Positions 52,229-59,892 of a DNA stretch of 64,000 nt are shown piece after piece. This DNA is from Mucilaginibacter gilvus. Its GTDB lineage: Bacteria > Bacteroidota > Bacteroidia > Sphingobacteriales > Sphingobacteriaceae. The position numbers and the translations under genes are program-made. The notes under the pieces are model-generated. The model made no database searches and was not told the DNA's origin. It was given only the letters and a program-made list of their open reading frames with translations. Numbering within the stretch: position 1 is the first letter of the stretch; the number at the start of each line of letters is the position of its first letter. The stretch covers positions 310,001 through 374,000 of the forward strand of contig NZ_SBIW01000004.1 in NCBI RefSeq assembly GCF_004054195.1. The letters run 5' to 3'.

Positions 52229-52533
52229 AAAGGTTAGTTATTCCATCGCGGCATTATAAGTTGGCTTTTGAAGGGACGTATGACAAAGAGCGTGGAGCCA
52301 TCCTGAGCTTGTTGAAGGGTGTGCGGCCGGCCTATTCGCGATGGTTCGACAGGCTCACCATGACACGCGATATGCTTACCCATGTACCCCAGGGGTTGAA
52401 AACCCGAGGTAGCGGTGATAGTATAAAATTTGTCATTGCTGTAAGGAGCCATAGCGACGCGGCAGGCTCAGCATATCCGCGTGTTCTATGAGGTTGCCGC
52501 GCTTCGCTTACAGCAATGACAAGGTGGCGATTA
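52229..52533. repeat. Palindromic intergenic repeat element
   Basis: No gene. The block holds two nested inverted repeats: an imperfect pair near 52300-52320 and 52342-52363 (CATCCTGAGCTTGTTGAAG against GGTTCGACAGGCTCACCATG on the other strand), and a perfect 16-base pair, TTGTCATTGCTGTAAG at 52430-52445 and CTTACAGCAATGACAA at 52507-52522. This is the style of REP/MITE-like elements seen in many copies in Sphingobacteriaceae. Short ORFs here are by-products of the palindromes. Confidence 0.65.
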
Positions 52534-53151
52534 TTATCCCACCTCCAGCTCATCCCCACTCACCCTATCCAACTCCTGCGGGTTGTGGCTCACAATTAGC
52601 GCCGTTGCGCCTATTTCTTTAAAAAGCACCTGCAGGTCTGCTATTAAATCACCTTTCATCTTTACATCCAGCGCCGAAAAGGGTTCATCCATCAGCAATA
52701 GTTTTGGTTTAATAGCAAGGGCGCGTAAAATGGCCAGTCGCTGCTGCTGCCCGCCGCTGAGGTATTCAGGCTTATGATCGGTAAAGGTTTCCAGTTTGCC
52801 GATGGTTAGCAGGCGATTGATCCAGGCAGTGTTCTTAGTTGCGTATTCCAAATGCTGCTGCACCGTCATGTTGGGAAACAGCGCGTAATCCTGGAAAACA
52901 AATCCCGGCATCCGCTGCTGGGGCGAAAGGTTGATCTTTTGCGAGGCATCGAACCAGGTAATTCCATCAACCACTATGCGCCCAGCATCGGGGGTTATCA
53001 GCCCCGCTATCATTTTAAGCAGTGTGGTTTTACCAACGCCAGATGGCCCGGTGATCCTGGTGATGCTTCCTGTAGCGAAGTCTTTTTTCACCCGCAGCAC
53101 GTCTACGCCTTTATAGGCCTTTAGCTTTTTTTCTATATCGATGCTAATCAT
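52534..53151 (-). CDS. modC: Molybdate ABC transporter ATP-binding protein
   Basis: Protein of 205 residues with the full nucleotide-binding set: Walker A GPSGVGKTTLL, Q-loop FVFQDYALFPNMT, signature LSGGQQQRLAILRAL, Walker B LLLMDEPFSALD and the H-loop SHNPQEL. It is shorter than typical ModC (about 350) because it has no C-terminal molybdate-binding MOP domain, a form found in several Bacteroidota. It powers molybdate import with the ModB and ModA genes directly upstream. Its start overlaps the modB stop by 4 bases. Confidence 0.9.
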   Translation of the reverse strand: MISIDIEKKLKAYKGVDVLRVKKDFATGSITRITGPSGVGKTTLLKMIAGLITPDAGRIVVDGITWFDASQKINLSPQQRMPGFVFQDYALFPNMTVQQHLEYATKNTAWINRLLTIGKLETFTDHKPEYLSGGQQQRLAILRALAIKPKLLLMDEPFSALDVKMKGDLIADLQVLFKEIGATALIVSHNPQELDRVSGDELEVG

Positions 53152-53819
53152 TCCAAAGAGCTTTTTACCTGGTATTTATTGTAAACGAATACGCTGATAA
53201 CCAATATAAAAGTAATGGCGAACAGGATGAGCGAATAGTTATTGGCGGCCGCGTAATCCATCTGTTCCACCGAATCATAAACGGCGATGGAAGCCACCCT
53301 GGTTACGCCGGGGATGTTGCCGCCTATCATCAGCACCACACCAAACTCCCCCAAAGTATGCGCAAAGGTGAGTACAATGGCAGTAAGCAGCGAGGGCTTA
53401 ATATTGGGCAGCAATACCTGCCTTAAGGTTTGCCATTGGGTTTTACCCAACGTATAGGAGGCCTGCGAAAGCGAAGCAGGCAATTGCTGAAAAGCCGATT
53501 TTACGGGGCTGATCATAAAAGGCATACTGTAAATTACTGATGCCAGCACCAGCCCCTCAAAACTAAAAACAAACTGAAGGTTAAAATTATCGTGTAGCCA
53601 TTTACCAACTCCATGTTGCGGACTAAAAGCCAGCAGCAAATAAAACCCCAAAACGGATGGCGGCAGCACCAGCGGCATGGTGATGATAGCTTCGATAATG
53701 ATCTTCACCAGCGATCGTTTTTTGGAGAGCCACCAGGCCAGCGGCAGCCCAAAAGTAAGCAGTAGCAAGGTAGTGATGCCTGCCAGCTTCAGCGTAAGCC
53801 ATATCGGGGTAAGATCCAT
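53148..53819 (-). CDS. modB: Molybdate ABC transporter permease
   Basis: Protein of 223 residues with five membrane helices. The typical ModB text includes TPIWLTLKLAGITTLLLLTF, the LPLVLPPSVLGFYLL segment and the EAA-type coupling loop ASYTLGKTQWQTLRQVLLPNI, and the HTLGEFGVVLMIGGNIPG motif shared with CysT/ModB permeases. It forms the channel of the molybdate importer in the inner membrane. Overlaps modC by 4 bases and lies 10 bases from modA. Confidence 0.92.
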   Translation of the reverse strand: MDLTPIWLTLKLAGITTLLLLTFGLPLAWWLSKKRSLVKIIIEAIITMPLVLPPSVLGFYLLLAFSPQHGVGKWLHDNFNLQFVFSFEGLVLASVIYSMPFMISPVKSAFQQLPASLSQASYTLGKTQWQTLRQVLLPNIKPSLLTAIVLTFAHTLGEFGVVLMIGGNIPGVTRVASIAVYDSVEQMDYAAANNYSLILFAITFILVISVFVYNKYQVKSSLE

Positions 53820-53829
53820 TTATTGCTGC

Positions 53830-54630
53830 TTAGTTTAAGTGGTAGCCATAACGGGTAAATATTTTTTTTGCCGCCGGGCTCAGAATATATTTGTAAAACT
53901 TTTCGGCATCGGCTTTTGGTTTGGGCTGTTTTATAAGCACCATGCCCTGCTCAATAGGGCTGTAAGTTTTCGGGTCGATGATCTTATAATACAGTTGGGT
54001 TTTGTTAGCCGCGTCTTTCACTAAAGATAAGGTAGTGAACCCCGCCTGCACCACCCCGGTGGTAATGTATGTGTTCACCTGGGTAATGCTCTCGCCCAGT
54101 ACAATTTTGGGCTGCATCCGCTCATAAATGCCGGCCTTTGTTAGCGCTTCCTGCGCGGCTTTGCCATAAGGGGCTATAGCCGGGTTGCCAATAGCGATTT
54201 TTTGCACGGACCCGCCCGGTAAAAGCTTTGGCCAGTTGCTAAGATCCAATTTTTCGGTACTGCAAATGATGAGGGTTCCCGATGCATAAACCACCGGTTT
54301 GTTAGTCGCGAAGCCACTTTTAAAAAGCTCATCGGGGAAGTTAACATCGGCAGAAAGGAAAACATCAAAAGGCGCGCCGTTCTTTATCTGTGTGGTTAGT
54401 CCGCCCGATGGGCCGGAGATAGCGTCAACGCTGATCCCCGTTTTTGCCTTAAAATCCTTCAGCAGTGCCTTCATTACGGGTTGCAGGTTAGCCGCTATGG
54501 CAACCTTTATGTTTTGTGCCTTTAGAGAGAGAGGGCTTATAACTATTAGCCACAAAGCAGCAAACAGCAATTTTTTACAACCCCTCCGAATATTAATATA
54601 GCTCCTCATTTTCATAACGGTAATAAACAA
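53830..54630 (-). CDS. modA: Molybdate-binding periplasmic protein
   Basis: Protein of 266 residues; internal starts at 54612 or 54609 would give a better signal peptide (LLFAALWLIVISPLSLKAQ). The mature part begins IKVAIAANLQPVMKALLKDF, then ISVDAISGPSGGLTTQI with Ser/Gly residues at the oxyanion site, PFDVFLSADVNFPDEL, IAIGNPAIAPYGKAAQEAL and TGVVQAGFTTLSLV, all ModA features. It captures molybdate (or tungstate) and hands it to ModBC. This importer next to a Tat-exported molybdoenzyme is a natural pair. Confidence 0.92.
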   Translation of the reverse strand: MFITVMKMRSYINIRRGCKKLLFAALWLIVISPLSLKAQNIKVAIAANLQPVMKALLKDFKAKTGISVDAISGPSGGLTTQIKNGAPFDVFLSADVNFPDELFKSGFATNKPVVYASGTLIICSTEKLDLSNWPKLLPGGSVQKIAIGNPAIAPYGKAAQEALTKAGIYERMQPKIVLGESITQVNTYITTGVVQAGFTTLSLVKDAANKTQLYYKIIDPKTYSPIEQGMVLIKQPKPKADAEKFYKYILSPAAKKIFTRYGYHLN

Positions 54631-54705
54631 ACCCCGGCAAACAAATTACGTATATACATTAGCCAACGCAAATATAAACTGTTAAATATCTTGATATAAA
54701 TGCAT

Positions 54706-54713
54706 TACATTTG
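54706..54713 (+). promoter_or_regulatory. -7 element upstream of the GH5 gene
   Basis: TACATTTG is a perfect TAnnTTTG match, 126 bases before the GH5 ATG, in the region divergent from modA. The matching -33 TTTG is not clear. Confidence 0.4.
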
Positions 54714-54838
54714 TGTTGCTTGTACACCAATATAAACACCTTCCACCTGTGAATACTTAATCTGCCTATGAATAATTATGCACTATAAATAATCCGTCAA
54801 TATCTCAACTATCTCTTTTCTCTCTCATATCTCACAAC

Positions 54839-56071
54839 ATGAAAAAAGTAATTATCCTGTTTGTAGCGCTTGTTACCGGCGCTTGCACCCTTCGCGCGCA
54901 AGCGCCTAAATTCATCTCAACAAATGGCAAAGAAGTTATTGGCGTAGATGGTAAGCCTTTCCTCATTAAGGGCACCAATCTGGGTAACTGGCTGGTGCCC
55001 GAGGGATATATGTTTAAGTTTAAAGCCGTTAACTCACAAAGGCTCATTAACCAGGCCTTTACCGAGCTGATTGGTCCCGAAGAAACCAGGCTGTTCTGGA
55101 AGAAGTTCCAGGATACGTATATAACCCAGGCAGATATCAAATTCATCAAAGCATCGGGCGCAAATTCTATTCGCATTCCGTTTAATTATAAATTGTTTAC
55201 CACCGAAAGCTATATGGGAATGAATAACCCTAACCGTGGTTTCGAACTGCTGGATAGGGTGATCCGCTGGTGCAGGCAGGAGAATTTATATGTAATGCTG
55301 GATATGCACTGCGCGCCCGGCGGCCAAACGGGCGACAATATCGACGATGGCGACGGTTACCCGTTCCTGTTCACCAGCGTAGCAAATCGTAAGCAAACCG
55401 CCGACATCTGGAAACGCATTGCCGCCCATTATAAAAACGAAAGCATCATTTTAGGGTACGATCTGCTGAACGAGCCCATTGCCCATTATTTTAAGGTAGA
55501 TGAAATAAACCCGCACCTGGAGCCAACCTACAAGGAAATTACGGCTGCCGTACGCTCGGTAGATAAAAACCACATTGTGTTTATTGGCGGGGCGCAGTGG
55601 GATAGCAACTTTAAGATCTTCGGTAAACCGTTCGACAGTAAGGCGGTTTACACTTTTCATAAATATTGGACGGACGCCACTAAACAGGTGGTACAGGAAT
55701 ACATCGATTTCCGCGATAAATACAACGTACCCATTTACGTTGGCGAAACAGGCGAGAACACCGACCAATGGGTGCATGATTTCCGTATCGTATGCGAGCA
55801 AAACAATATTGGTTGGCATTACTGGCCTTATAAAAAGCTGGATAGCTCACGCGGTTTTATGAGCTTTAACATACCTGATGGCTACCAGGAAGTAATTGAT
55901 TACACCGAAAAACCACGCGCCAGTTTTGATGACATCCGCAAGGCCGCCCCTGCCGACAGGGCAAAAATAAAAGCGGCCCTGTATGCCTTTTTAGAGAACT
56001 GCAAGTTTGCCAACAGCATCCCGCAAAAGGGGTATATGGAAGCGCTGGGCCTTAAAGTGCCTGCTAAATAA
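54839..56071 (+). CDS. Glycoside hydrolase family 5 (cellulase-superfamily) enzyme
   Basis: Protein of 410 residues with signal peptide KVIILFVALVTGACTLRAQ. The GH5 TIM barrel starts FLIKGTNLGNWLVPEGYMF, IRIPFNYKLF and VMLDMHCAPGGQTGDN follow, the acid/base Glu is E212 in YDLLNEPIAH and the nucleophile E303 in PIYVGETGENTDQW. These residues fit an endo- or exo-beta-glucanase; GNWL-PEGY resembles yeast exo-beta-1,3-glucanase members. Together with the GH30 and GH16 genes downstream it suggests a beta-glucan-degrading set. Exact linkage specificity is not determined. Confidence 0.9.
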   Translation: MKKVIILFVALVTGACTLRAQAPKFISTNGKEVIGVDGKPFLIKGTNLGNWLVPEGYMFKFKAVNSQRLINQAFTELIGPEETRLFWKKFQDTYITQADIKFIKASGANSIRIPFNYKLFTTESYMGMNNPNRGFELLDRVIRWCRQENLYVMLDMHCAPGGQTGDNIDDGDGYPFLFTSVANRKQTADIWKRIAAHYKNESIILGYDLLNEPIAHYFKVDEINPHLEPTYKEITAAVRSVDKNHIVFIGGAQWDSNFKIFGKPFDSKAVYTFHKYWTDATKQVVQEYIDFRDKYNVPIYVGETGENTDQWVHDFRIVCEQNNIGWHYWPYKKLDSSRGFMSFNIPDGYQEVIDYTEKPRASFDDIRKAAPADRAKIKAALYAFLENCKFANSIPQKGYMEALGLKVPAK

Positions 56072-56178
56072 ACGGCATAGTATTACTTTAATAGGTTTGA
56101 ATTTATAAATCGCTTACATTGCAAAGAGAATTATAAACTGTTGCTGCTGCGCCAAACCCGGCGGGCCTTATTTATTGG

Positions 56179-58089
56179 ATGCTTATGTGTAAACGTTACT
56201 ATCAGTTTGTGTGCCTTTTTATTGTGCTGGCAGGCATGGCCCTGCCAGCCGGTGCGCAAACCATAGTGCCCGTTGCAGATACCGCCAAACAGCACGTATT
56301 TAGGTTTGCCGAGCTGGAATCCCTGCGCGACACCACCAATGCGCTCACCATAACAGATGTAAGCGAGGACCACAGCAGCAAATTTGTAAGTAATACAGTC
56401 CCCACGCCCCAGATAAGCGAGGCCGGCGCTACCTTTTGGTACCGCATCCGGCTGGACCAGCGCATCCCTACAGAAAATAACTGGATCCTGGAGTTCTTCG
56501 ATCAAACCATCGATAGCATAACCGTTTACTCGCCTGCAAAAGGGGGCGCATATACCGCTATGCTGCTGGGCAGCAACCGGCCCTTTACACAAAGGATGTT
56601 CGCGCATAAAAACTTTACGCTCAACATCAGCAACGATATTAAGGCCGAAAATTACTACTACTTCAAGCTTCGCTCGCACGAATCGGCCAACGTAATTATC
56701 GTATTACGGTCGGTAAACTGGTTCATCAGCTATGCGCTGGACGAATACTTTTACTTCGGCATCTTTTACGGGATGATCCTGGTTTTCGGGCTGTATAACT
56801 TTATGATGTTTGTGGCTATGCGGCAGCGGCAGTATTTGTATTACATCGTTTACAACCTCAGCATCGGCCTTTACGAAATGTGTACCGATGGCATCGCCTA
56901 CCAGTACCTGTGGCAAACCGCCCCGCAATGGAACCATTATGCATACGGCATTGTCTTGTTCCTTGCCAGTACGTTCGCTATGCTGTTCGCCCAAAGTCTG
57001 CTCAATTTAAAAGAGAATGCCCCGGGTTTTAACAAGCTCATTAAAGCCGTAATTATCGTCAGGAGCATCTTCTTCGCCCTTTGTTTGCTGGTAGATAAAA
57101 CCTGGTTTACCTATAAGATCATCGAGATCATCCCGCTATCGGTAGCCTTTATATCGGGCTGTTATGTGCTGTACAAGGGGTATCGGCCGGCTCGGTTCTT
57201 TGTTATCGGTTACAGCTTTTTGTTTACCGGGTTTGTTATTAAATCGCTCATCGCGCTTAATATATGGTGGCTGCCGGTAACCGCGCTCAATTTTTACAGC
57301 CTCAGTTTTTGTTTTATTATGGAAATGCTGTTCATCACCTTCGCTATAGGCGATAGGGTGCGGATGCTGAAACGGGAAAAGGATACCGCCCAGCAGCGCA
57401 TGATCAAACAATTGCAGCAAAACGAGGAGCTGAAAGATATGCTGAACAAACGCCTGGAAGTACAAGTGGCCGAGCGTACCAGCGAACTGATAGAAAAATC
57501 ATCGCTTATTGAACTGCAGAACGAGGAGCTTACCGCCGTAAACCATTTGCTGCAACAGCAAGCCGGGGAAATTTCGCGCATGAATGTGCTGCTGGAGAAG
57601 GACAACCTTACCCTGCATAACGATATTGAAAAAGTAACCCATGACAGGGTAATGAGCGCCGAGGTAGATTTTGAAGAGTTCAGCCGCATTTACCCCGACC
57701 GCGAAACCTGTTTCAAATTCCTGTCGGACCTGAAATGGGAACACGGCTACGCCTGCAAAAAATGCAGCAACACACACTACGGCAACGGGCATTTGCCCTA
57801 CAGCCGCCGCTGCTCTAAATGCGGGTACGAAGAATCGGTAATTGCCTACACCATTTTGCAGAACACGCGTATCCCCATCAATAAAGCCTTTTACATGATA
57901 TTTTTGATGTACAGCACCAAGGGCAAAATATCATCCCATAAACTCTCCGAGATCCTCTCCATTCGCCAAAGCACCTGCTGGGCATATAGCAGCCGCATAA
58001 AAAAAGCGATGGAGAGCATGAAAAAAGAGATCAAGAACGCCGGCAGCAAAGGCTGGAGTAAGCTGGTGATAGATACTTCGGAAGAGTAG
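56179..58089 (+). CDS. 7TM-DISM receptor fused to an IS1595-type zinc ribbon and HTH
   Basis: Protein of 636 residues (ATG 56179; 56185 also possible) with a signal peptide (YQFVCLFIVLAGMALPAGAQ). Residues 30-170 form the 7TMR-DISM extracellular domain (ATFWYRIRLDQ, NWILEFFDQTIDSITVY). Seven membrane helices follow (about 180-385, starting FYFGIFYGMILVFGLYNFMM). A long coiled coil (about 390-500) leads to a zinc ribbon with C526, C529, C545 and C548 (CKKC and CSKC), then SVIAYTILQNTRIPINKAFY and a helix-turn-helix (ISSHKLSEILSIRQSTCWAYSS). That order is the N-terminal DNA-binding part of IS1595 transposases; the DDE catalytic domain is absent. Most 7TM-DISM proteins end in a kinase or cyclase. 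A membrane-tethered DNA-binding regulator is inferred. Confidence 0.8.
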   Translation: MLMCKRYYQFVCLFIVLAGMALPAGAQTIVPVADTAKQHVFRFAELESLRDTTNALTITDVSEDHSSKFVSNTVPTPQISEAGATFWYRIRLDQRIPTENNWILEFFDQTIDSITVYSPAKGGAYTAMLLGSNRPFTQRMFAHKNFTLNISNDIKAENYYYFKLRSHESANVIIVLRSVNWFISYALDEYFYFGIFYGMILVFGLYNFMMFVAMRQRQYLYYIVYNLSIGLYEMCTDGIAYQYLWQTAPQWNHYAYGIVLFLASTFAMLFAQSLLNLKENAPGFNKLIKAVIIVRSIFFALCLLVDKTWFTYKIIEIIPLSVAFISGCYVLYKGYRPARFFVIGYSFLFTGFVIKSLIALNIWWLPVTALNFYSLSFCFIMEMLFITFAIGDRVRMLKREKDTAQQRMIKQLQQNEELKDMLNKRLEVQVAERTSELIEKSSLIELQNEELTAVNHLLQQQAGEISRMNVLLEKDNLTLHNDIEKVTHDRVMSAEVDFEEFSRIYPDRETCFKFLSDLKWEHGYACKKCSNTHYGNGHLPYSRRCSKCGYEESVIAYTILQNTRIPINKAFYMIFLMYSTKGKISSHKLSEILSIRQSTCWAYSSRIKKAMESMKKEIKNAGSKGWSKLVIDTSEE

Positions 58090-58681
58090 AGTTCAAATGC
58101 CTACTGCCTTGCACTGCAAATCGCTCTCCAGTTCTTCGTTAGGAGCTTGCTGTAAGTTATTTTAAGCCTGTGGTTGTTACTTTCTTTTTTTCCGCTAAAA
58201 AGAAAGTAACCAAAGAAAAAACTCTCGGCTGCGCCCTGTTCTATGAAAGGTTTTGCTTTAGCACTAACAGTGGTTGCCGAACAGGACAAGGCCGATTAAA
58301 GAAGGGCTTTGAAAGGTTAGTTGGTTCAAGTAAACGCCTTTCTTTTCTTTGAATTTTTAAAAAAAAGAGATAGACGAACAGAGCAATAACCTAAAAACCG
58401 GCATCAGTAACGCACGGGTGGCACTAAAACTGCTTTAGTACTAACTTTCACAGGCGTTACGTAGCCGGCAGTTTTCTTTGGTTACTTTCTTTTGCTGCCA
58501 AAAGAAAGTAACATCCACAGGCATATATAAATCCACTGCCATTCATAACAAGGCGCAACAGAACATTTTACCCCTACCTGCCAATGCTTTTGCGCTAACT
58601 TCACTTTTCTCAAACCCTGCTGACATACTGCTGTCATTAGCCCATAGTTTCTTTGTATCAACAAACAAAAAAACAACGATC
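58090..58681. repeat. Nested palindromic repeat element (MITE-like) and leader of DinB-like gene
   Basis: Between 58171 and 58515 lies a palindromic element: left hairpin GTTACTTTCTTTTT / AAAAAGAAAGTAAC (58176-58210), right hairpin GTTACTTTCTTTT / AAAAGAAAGTAAC (58481-58512), and the outer arms AGTAACCAAAGAAAA (58205) and TTTTCTTTGGTTACT (58472) are complementary to each other. The middle 250 bases contain no convincing gene. The rest of the gap (58516-58681) holds the leader of the DinB-like gene. Confidence 0.7.
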
Positions 58682-59200
58682 ATGGAAAACCAACTTATTG
58701 AAACCACCAACACCGATGTAGCTGTAATTACTGCCGATGAACTTTTAAAGCACTGGCAGGGGCATCGTAAATTAAGCCGTAAAGTTTTAGATGCATTTCC
58801 CGAGAACGATCTTTTTGGATTCTCTATAGGTGGTATGCGCACCTATGCCGGCTTGGCGAAAGAAATGATAGGCCTTGCCAGTGGCGGCATCAATGGCGTA
58901 GTGACTGGCGACTGGTCCACCAAACCCGAGCTGGACTATTTTAACCCTACCGCGGATATTAAGTCGAAGGCCGAGCTGCTTGCCGCCTGGGACGAAGTGA
59001 CCGAACAACTTGATACGCTTTGGTCGCAAATACCGGCAGATCATTTTACCGATACTGTGAAAGCTTTCGGGCAGTTTGACAACACCGTTATTGGCACTAT
59101 TCTTTATTTTATTGATAACGAGATCCACCACCGTGGCCAGGGCACCGTTTACCTGCGCGCCTTAGGTATTGAGCCACCAGCGTTTTGGGACAGGTGGTAG
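58682..59200 (+). CDS. DinB-like four-helix-bundle protein
   Basis: From the ATG at 58682 the protein has 172 residues; the ORF is open upstream into the palindromic repeat, which is unlikely to be coding. The text ITADELLKHWQGHRKLSRKVLDA, then MRTYAGLAKEMIGLASGGI, TLWSQIPADHF and FIDNEIHHRGQGTVYLRALG fits the DinB/YfiT metalloprotein fold, with metal-binding His residues in HWQGHR and EIHHRG. Members are thought to be thiol-dependent metalloenzymes; the substrate is unknown. It is flanked by repeats on both sides. Confidence 0.8.
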   Translation: MENQLIETTNTDVAVITADELLKHWQGHRKLSRKVLDAFPENDLFGFSIGGMRTYAGLAKEMIGLASGGINGVVTGDWSTKPELDYFNPTADIKSKAELLAAWDEVTEQLDTLWSQIPADHFTDTVKAFGQFDNTVIGTILYFIDNEIHHRGQGTVYLRALGIEPPAFWDRW

Positions 59201-59230
59201 GTAAGTTGGCGGAGAGATGGATTTTCTAAT

Positions 59231-59347
59231 CCCTCCCTGGGGAGGGGCGCGAGGGACTGTGCGCAAATGCAGGGAGGGGTTTAGCCACCAGGCAAGTAAT
59301 GCATAGCTTTATAAACCCCTTCCTCCTCCTTCCCCAGGGAAGGAATC
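59231..59347. repeat. Imperfect palindromic repeat
   Basis: The left part TCCCTCCCTGGGGAGGGGC and the right part CCTTCCCCAGGGAAGGAA are near reverse complements; an inner pair (GGGAGGGGTTTAG and ATAAACCCCTTCC) lies between them. Structure of a small non-coding mobile or REP-like element. Confidence 0.55.
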
Positions 59348-59532
59348 GCACTTTCCGCCGCTCCTTATTTTGAATATCTGTATCAACAGCAATGAGTTGA
59401 GATCTGTTAACCCCGACGTTCGATATTCATTATTCAACATTGCTGTCTTACCCTAACTACCCTCCAATCTCCGGCCTCTAATCTGTAATCTAATCCGCTT
59501 ACTTCCCATGGCTATATTGCTTAAAAATTAAA

Positions 59533-59641
59533 CTGTGAGGTAAGCGTATCACAACTATTTTTTATTTTTTTTAAAAGCCGCTTTAAACCCTTTAAAGCGG
59601 CTTTTTGCTGTTTCGTTCCTGTGAAGCAAGCGTATCAAAAC
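59533..59641. repeat. 23-base direct repeats flanking a terminator hairpin
   Basis: CTGTGAGGTAAGCGTATCAC at 59533 and CTGTGAAGCAAGCGTATCAA at 59619 begin two 23-base copies that agree at 20 positions and lie 86 bases apart. Between them is the hairpin at 59573-59606. Confidence 0.55.
59573..59606 (+). terminator. Perfect 15-bp terminator hairpin without an obvious upstream gene
   Basis: AAAAGCCGCTTTAAA-CCC-TTTAAAGCGGCTTTT with a T-run is a strong terminator on either strand. It lies 370 bases after the DinB-like gene and 290 before GH30, so it may end an unannotated small RNA or the transcript from the DinB gene. Confidence 0.7.
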
Positions 59642-59684
59642 ATATATAAATAGTTAATTATCAGTTATTTATAAATATTTACAC

Positions 59685-59716
59685 TTGTTTGTAACGTAAA
59701 AATTACTTTAAATTTG
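59685..59716 (+). promoter_or_regulatory. Promoter upstream of the GH30 gene
   Basis: TTG at 59685-59687 (also TTTG at 59688-59691) and TAAATTTG at 59709-59716, a perfect TAnnTTTG match. Spacing is 21 or 17 bases. The GH30 ATG is 177 bases further on, leaving a long leader. Confidence 0.55.
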
Positions 59717-59892
59717 TGGTAACCGATTATACCGGCATCTGCCTGTTTCCTGGAAAACAACTAAAAGCCCTTAATGCCTTTGCGTATTACTGCGCTTTGT
59801 AGTTTGCATAAAAGTTAATGGCTTGCAGGCATTCACGGCTTTATAATTACCAACATAGCAAACCAATTAAAAACCAATCAAATACAAAAACT

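Larger units (their letters stand above)
59201..59892. other. Long intergenic region: palindromic repeat, hairpin flanked by direct repeats, GH30 leader
   Basis: No convincing gene in 692 bases. It contains a nested imperfect palindrome (59231-59347) of the kind CCCTCCCTGGGGAGGGG against CCTTCCCCAGGGAAGG; a strong hairpin at 59573-59606 flanked by two 23-base direct repeats (59533-59555 and 59619-59641); a promoter at 59685-59716; and the leader of the GH30 gene. Confidence 0.6.

Noticed and set aside
52261..52559. Several short ORFs on both strands around 52.2-52.5 kb
   Set aside because: They are produced by the palindromic repeat element and have no protein-like character.
56179..58089. 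Possibility that this is an insertion of an IS1595 element into a receptor gene
   Set aside because: The reading frame is continuous through a natural coiled-coil linker, the DDE domain is absent, and no terminal inverted repeats flank the zinc-ribbon segment.
58478..58681. N-terminal extension of the DinB-like protein from 58478
   Set aside because: The extra 68 residues come from the palindromic repeat and its flank; the ATG at 58682 begins the conserved domain.
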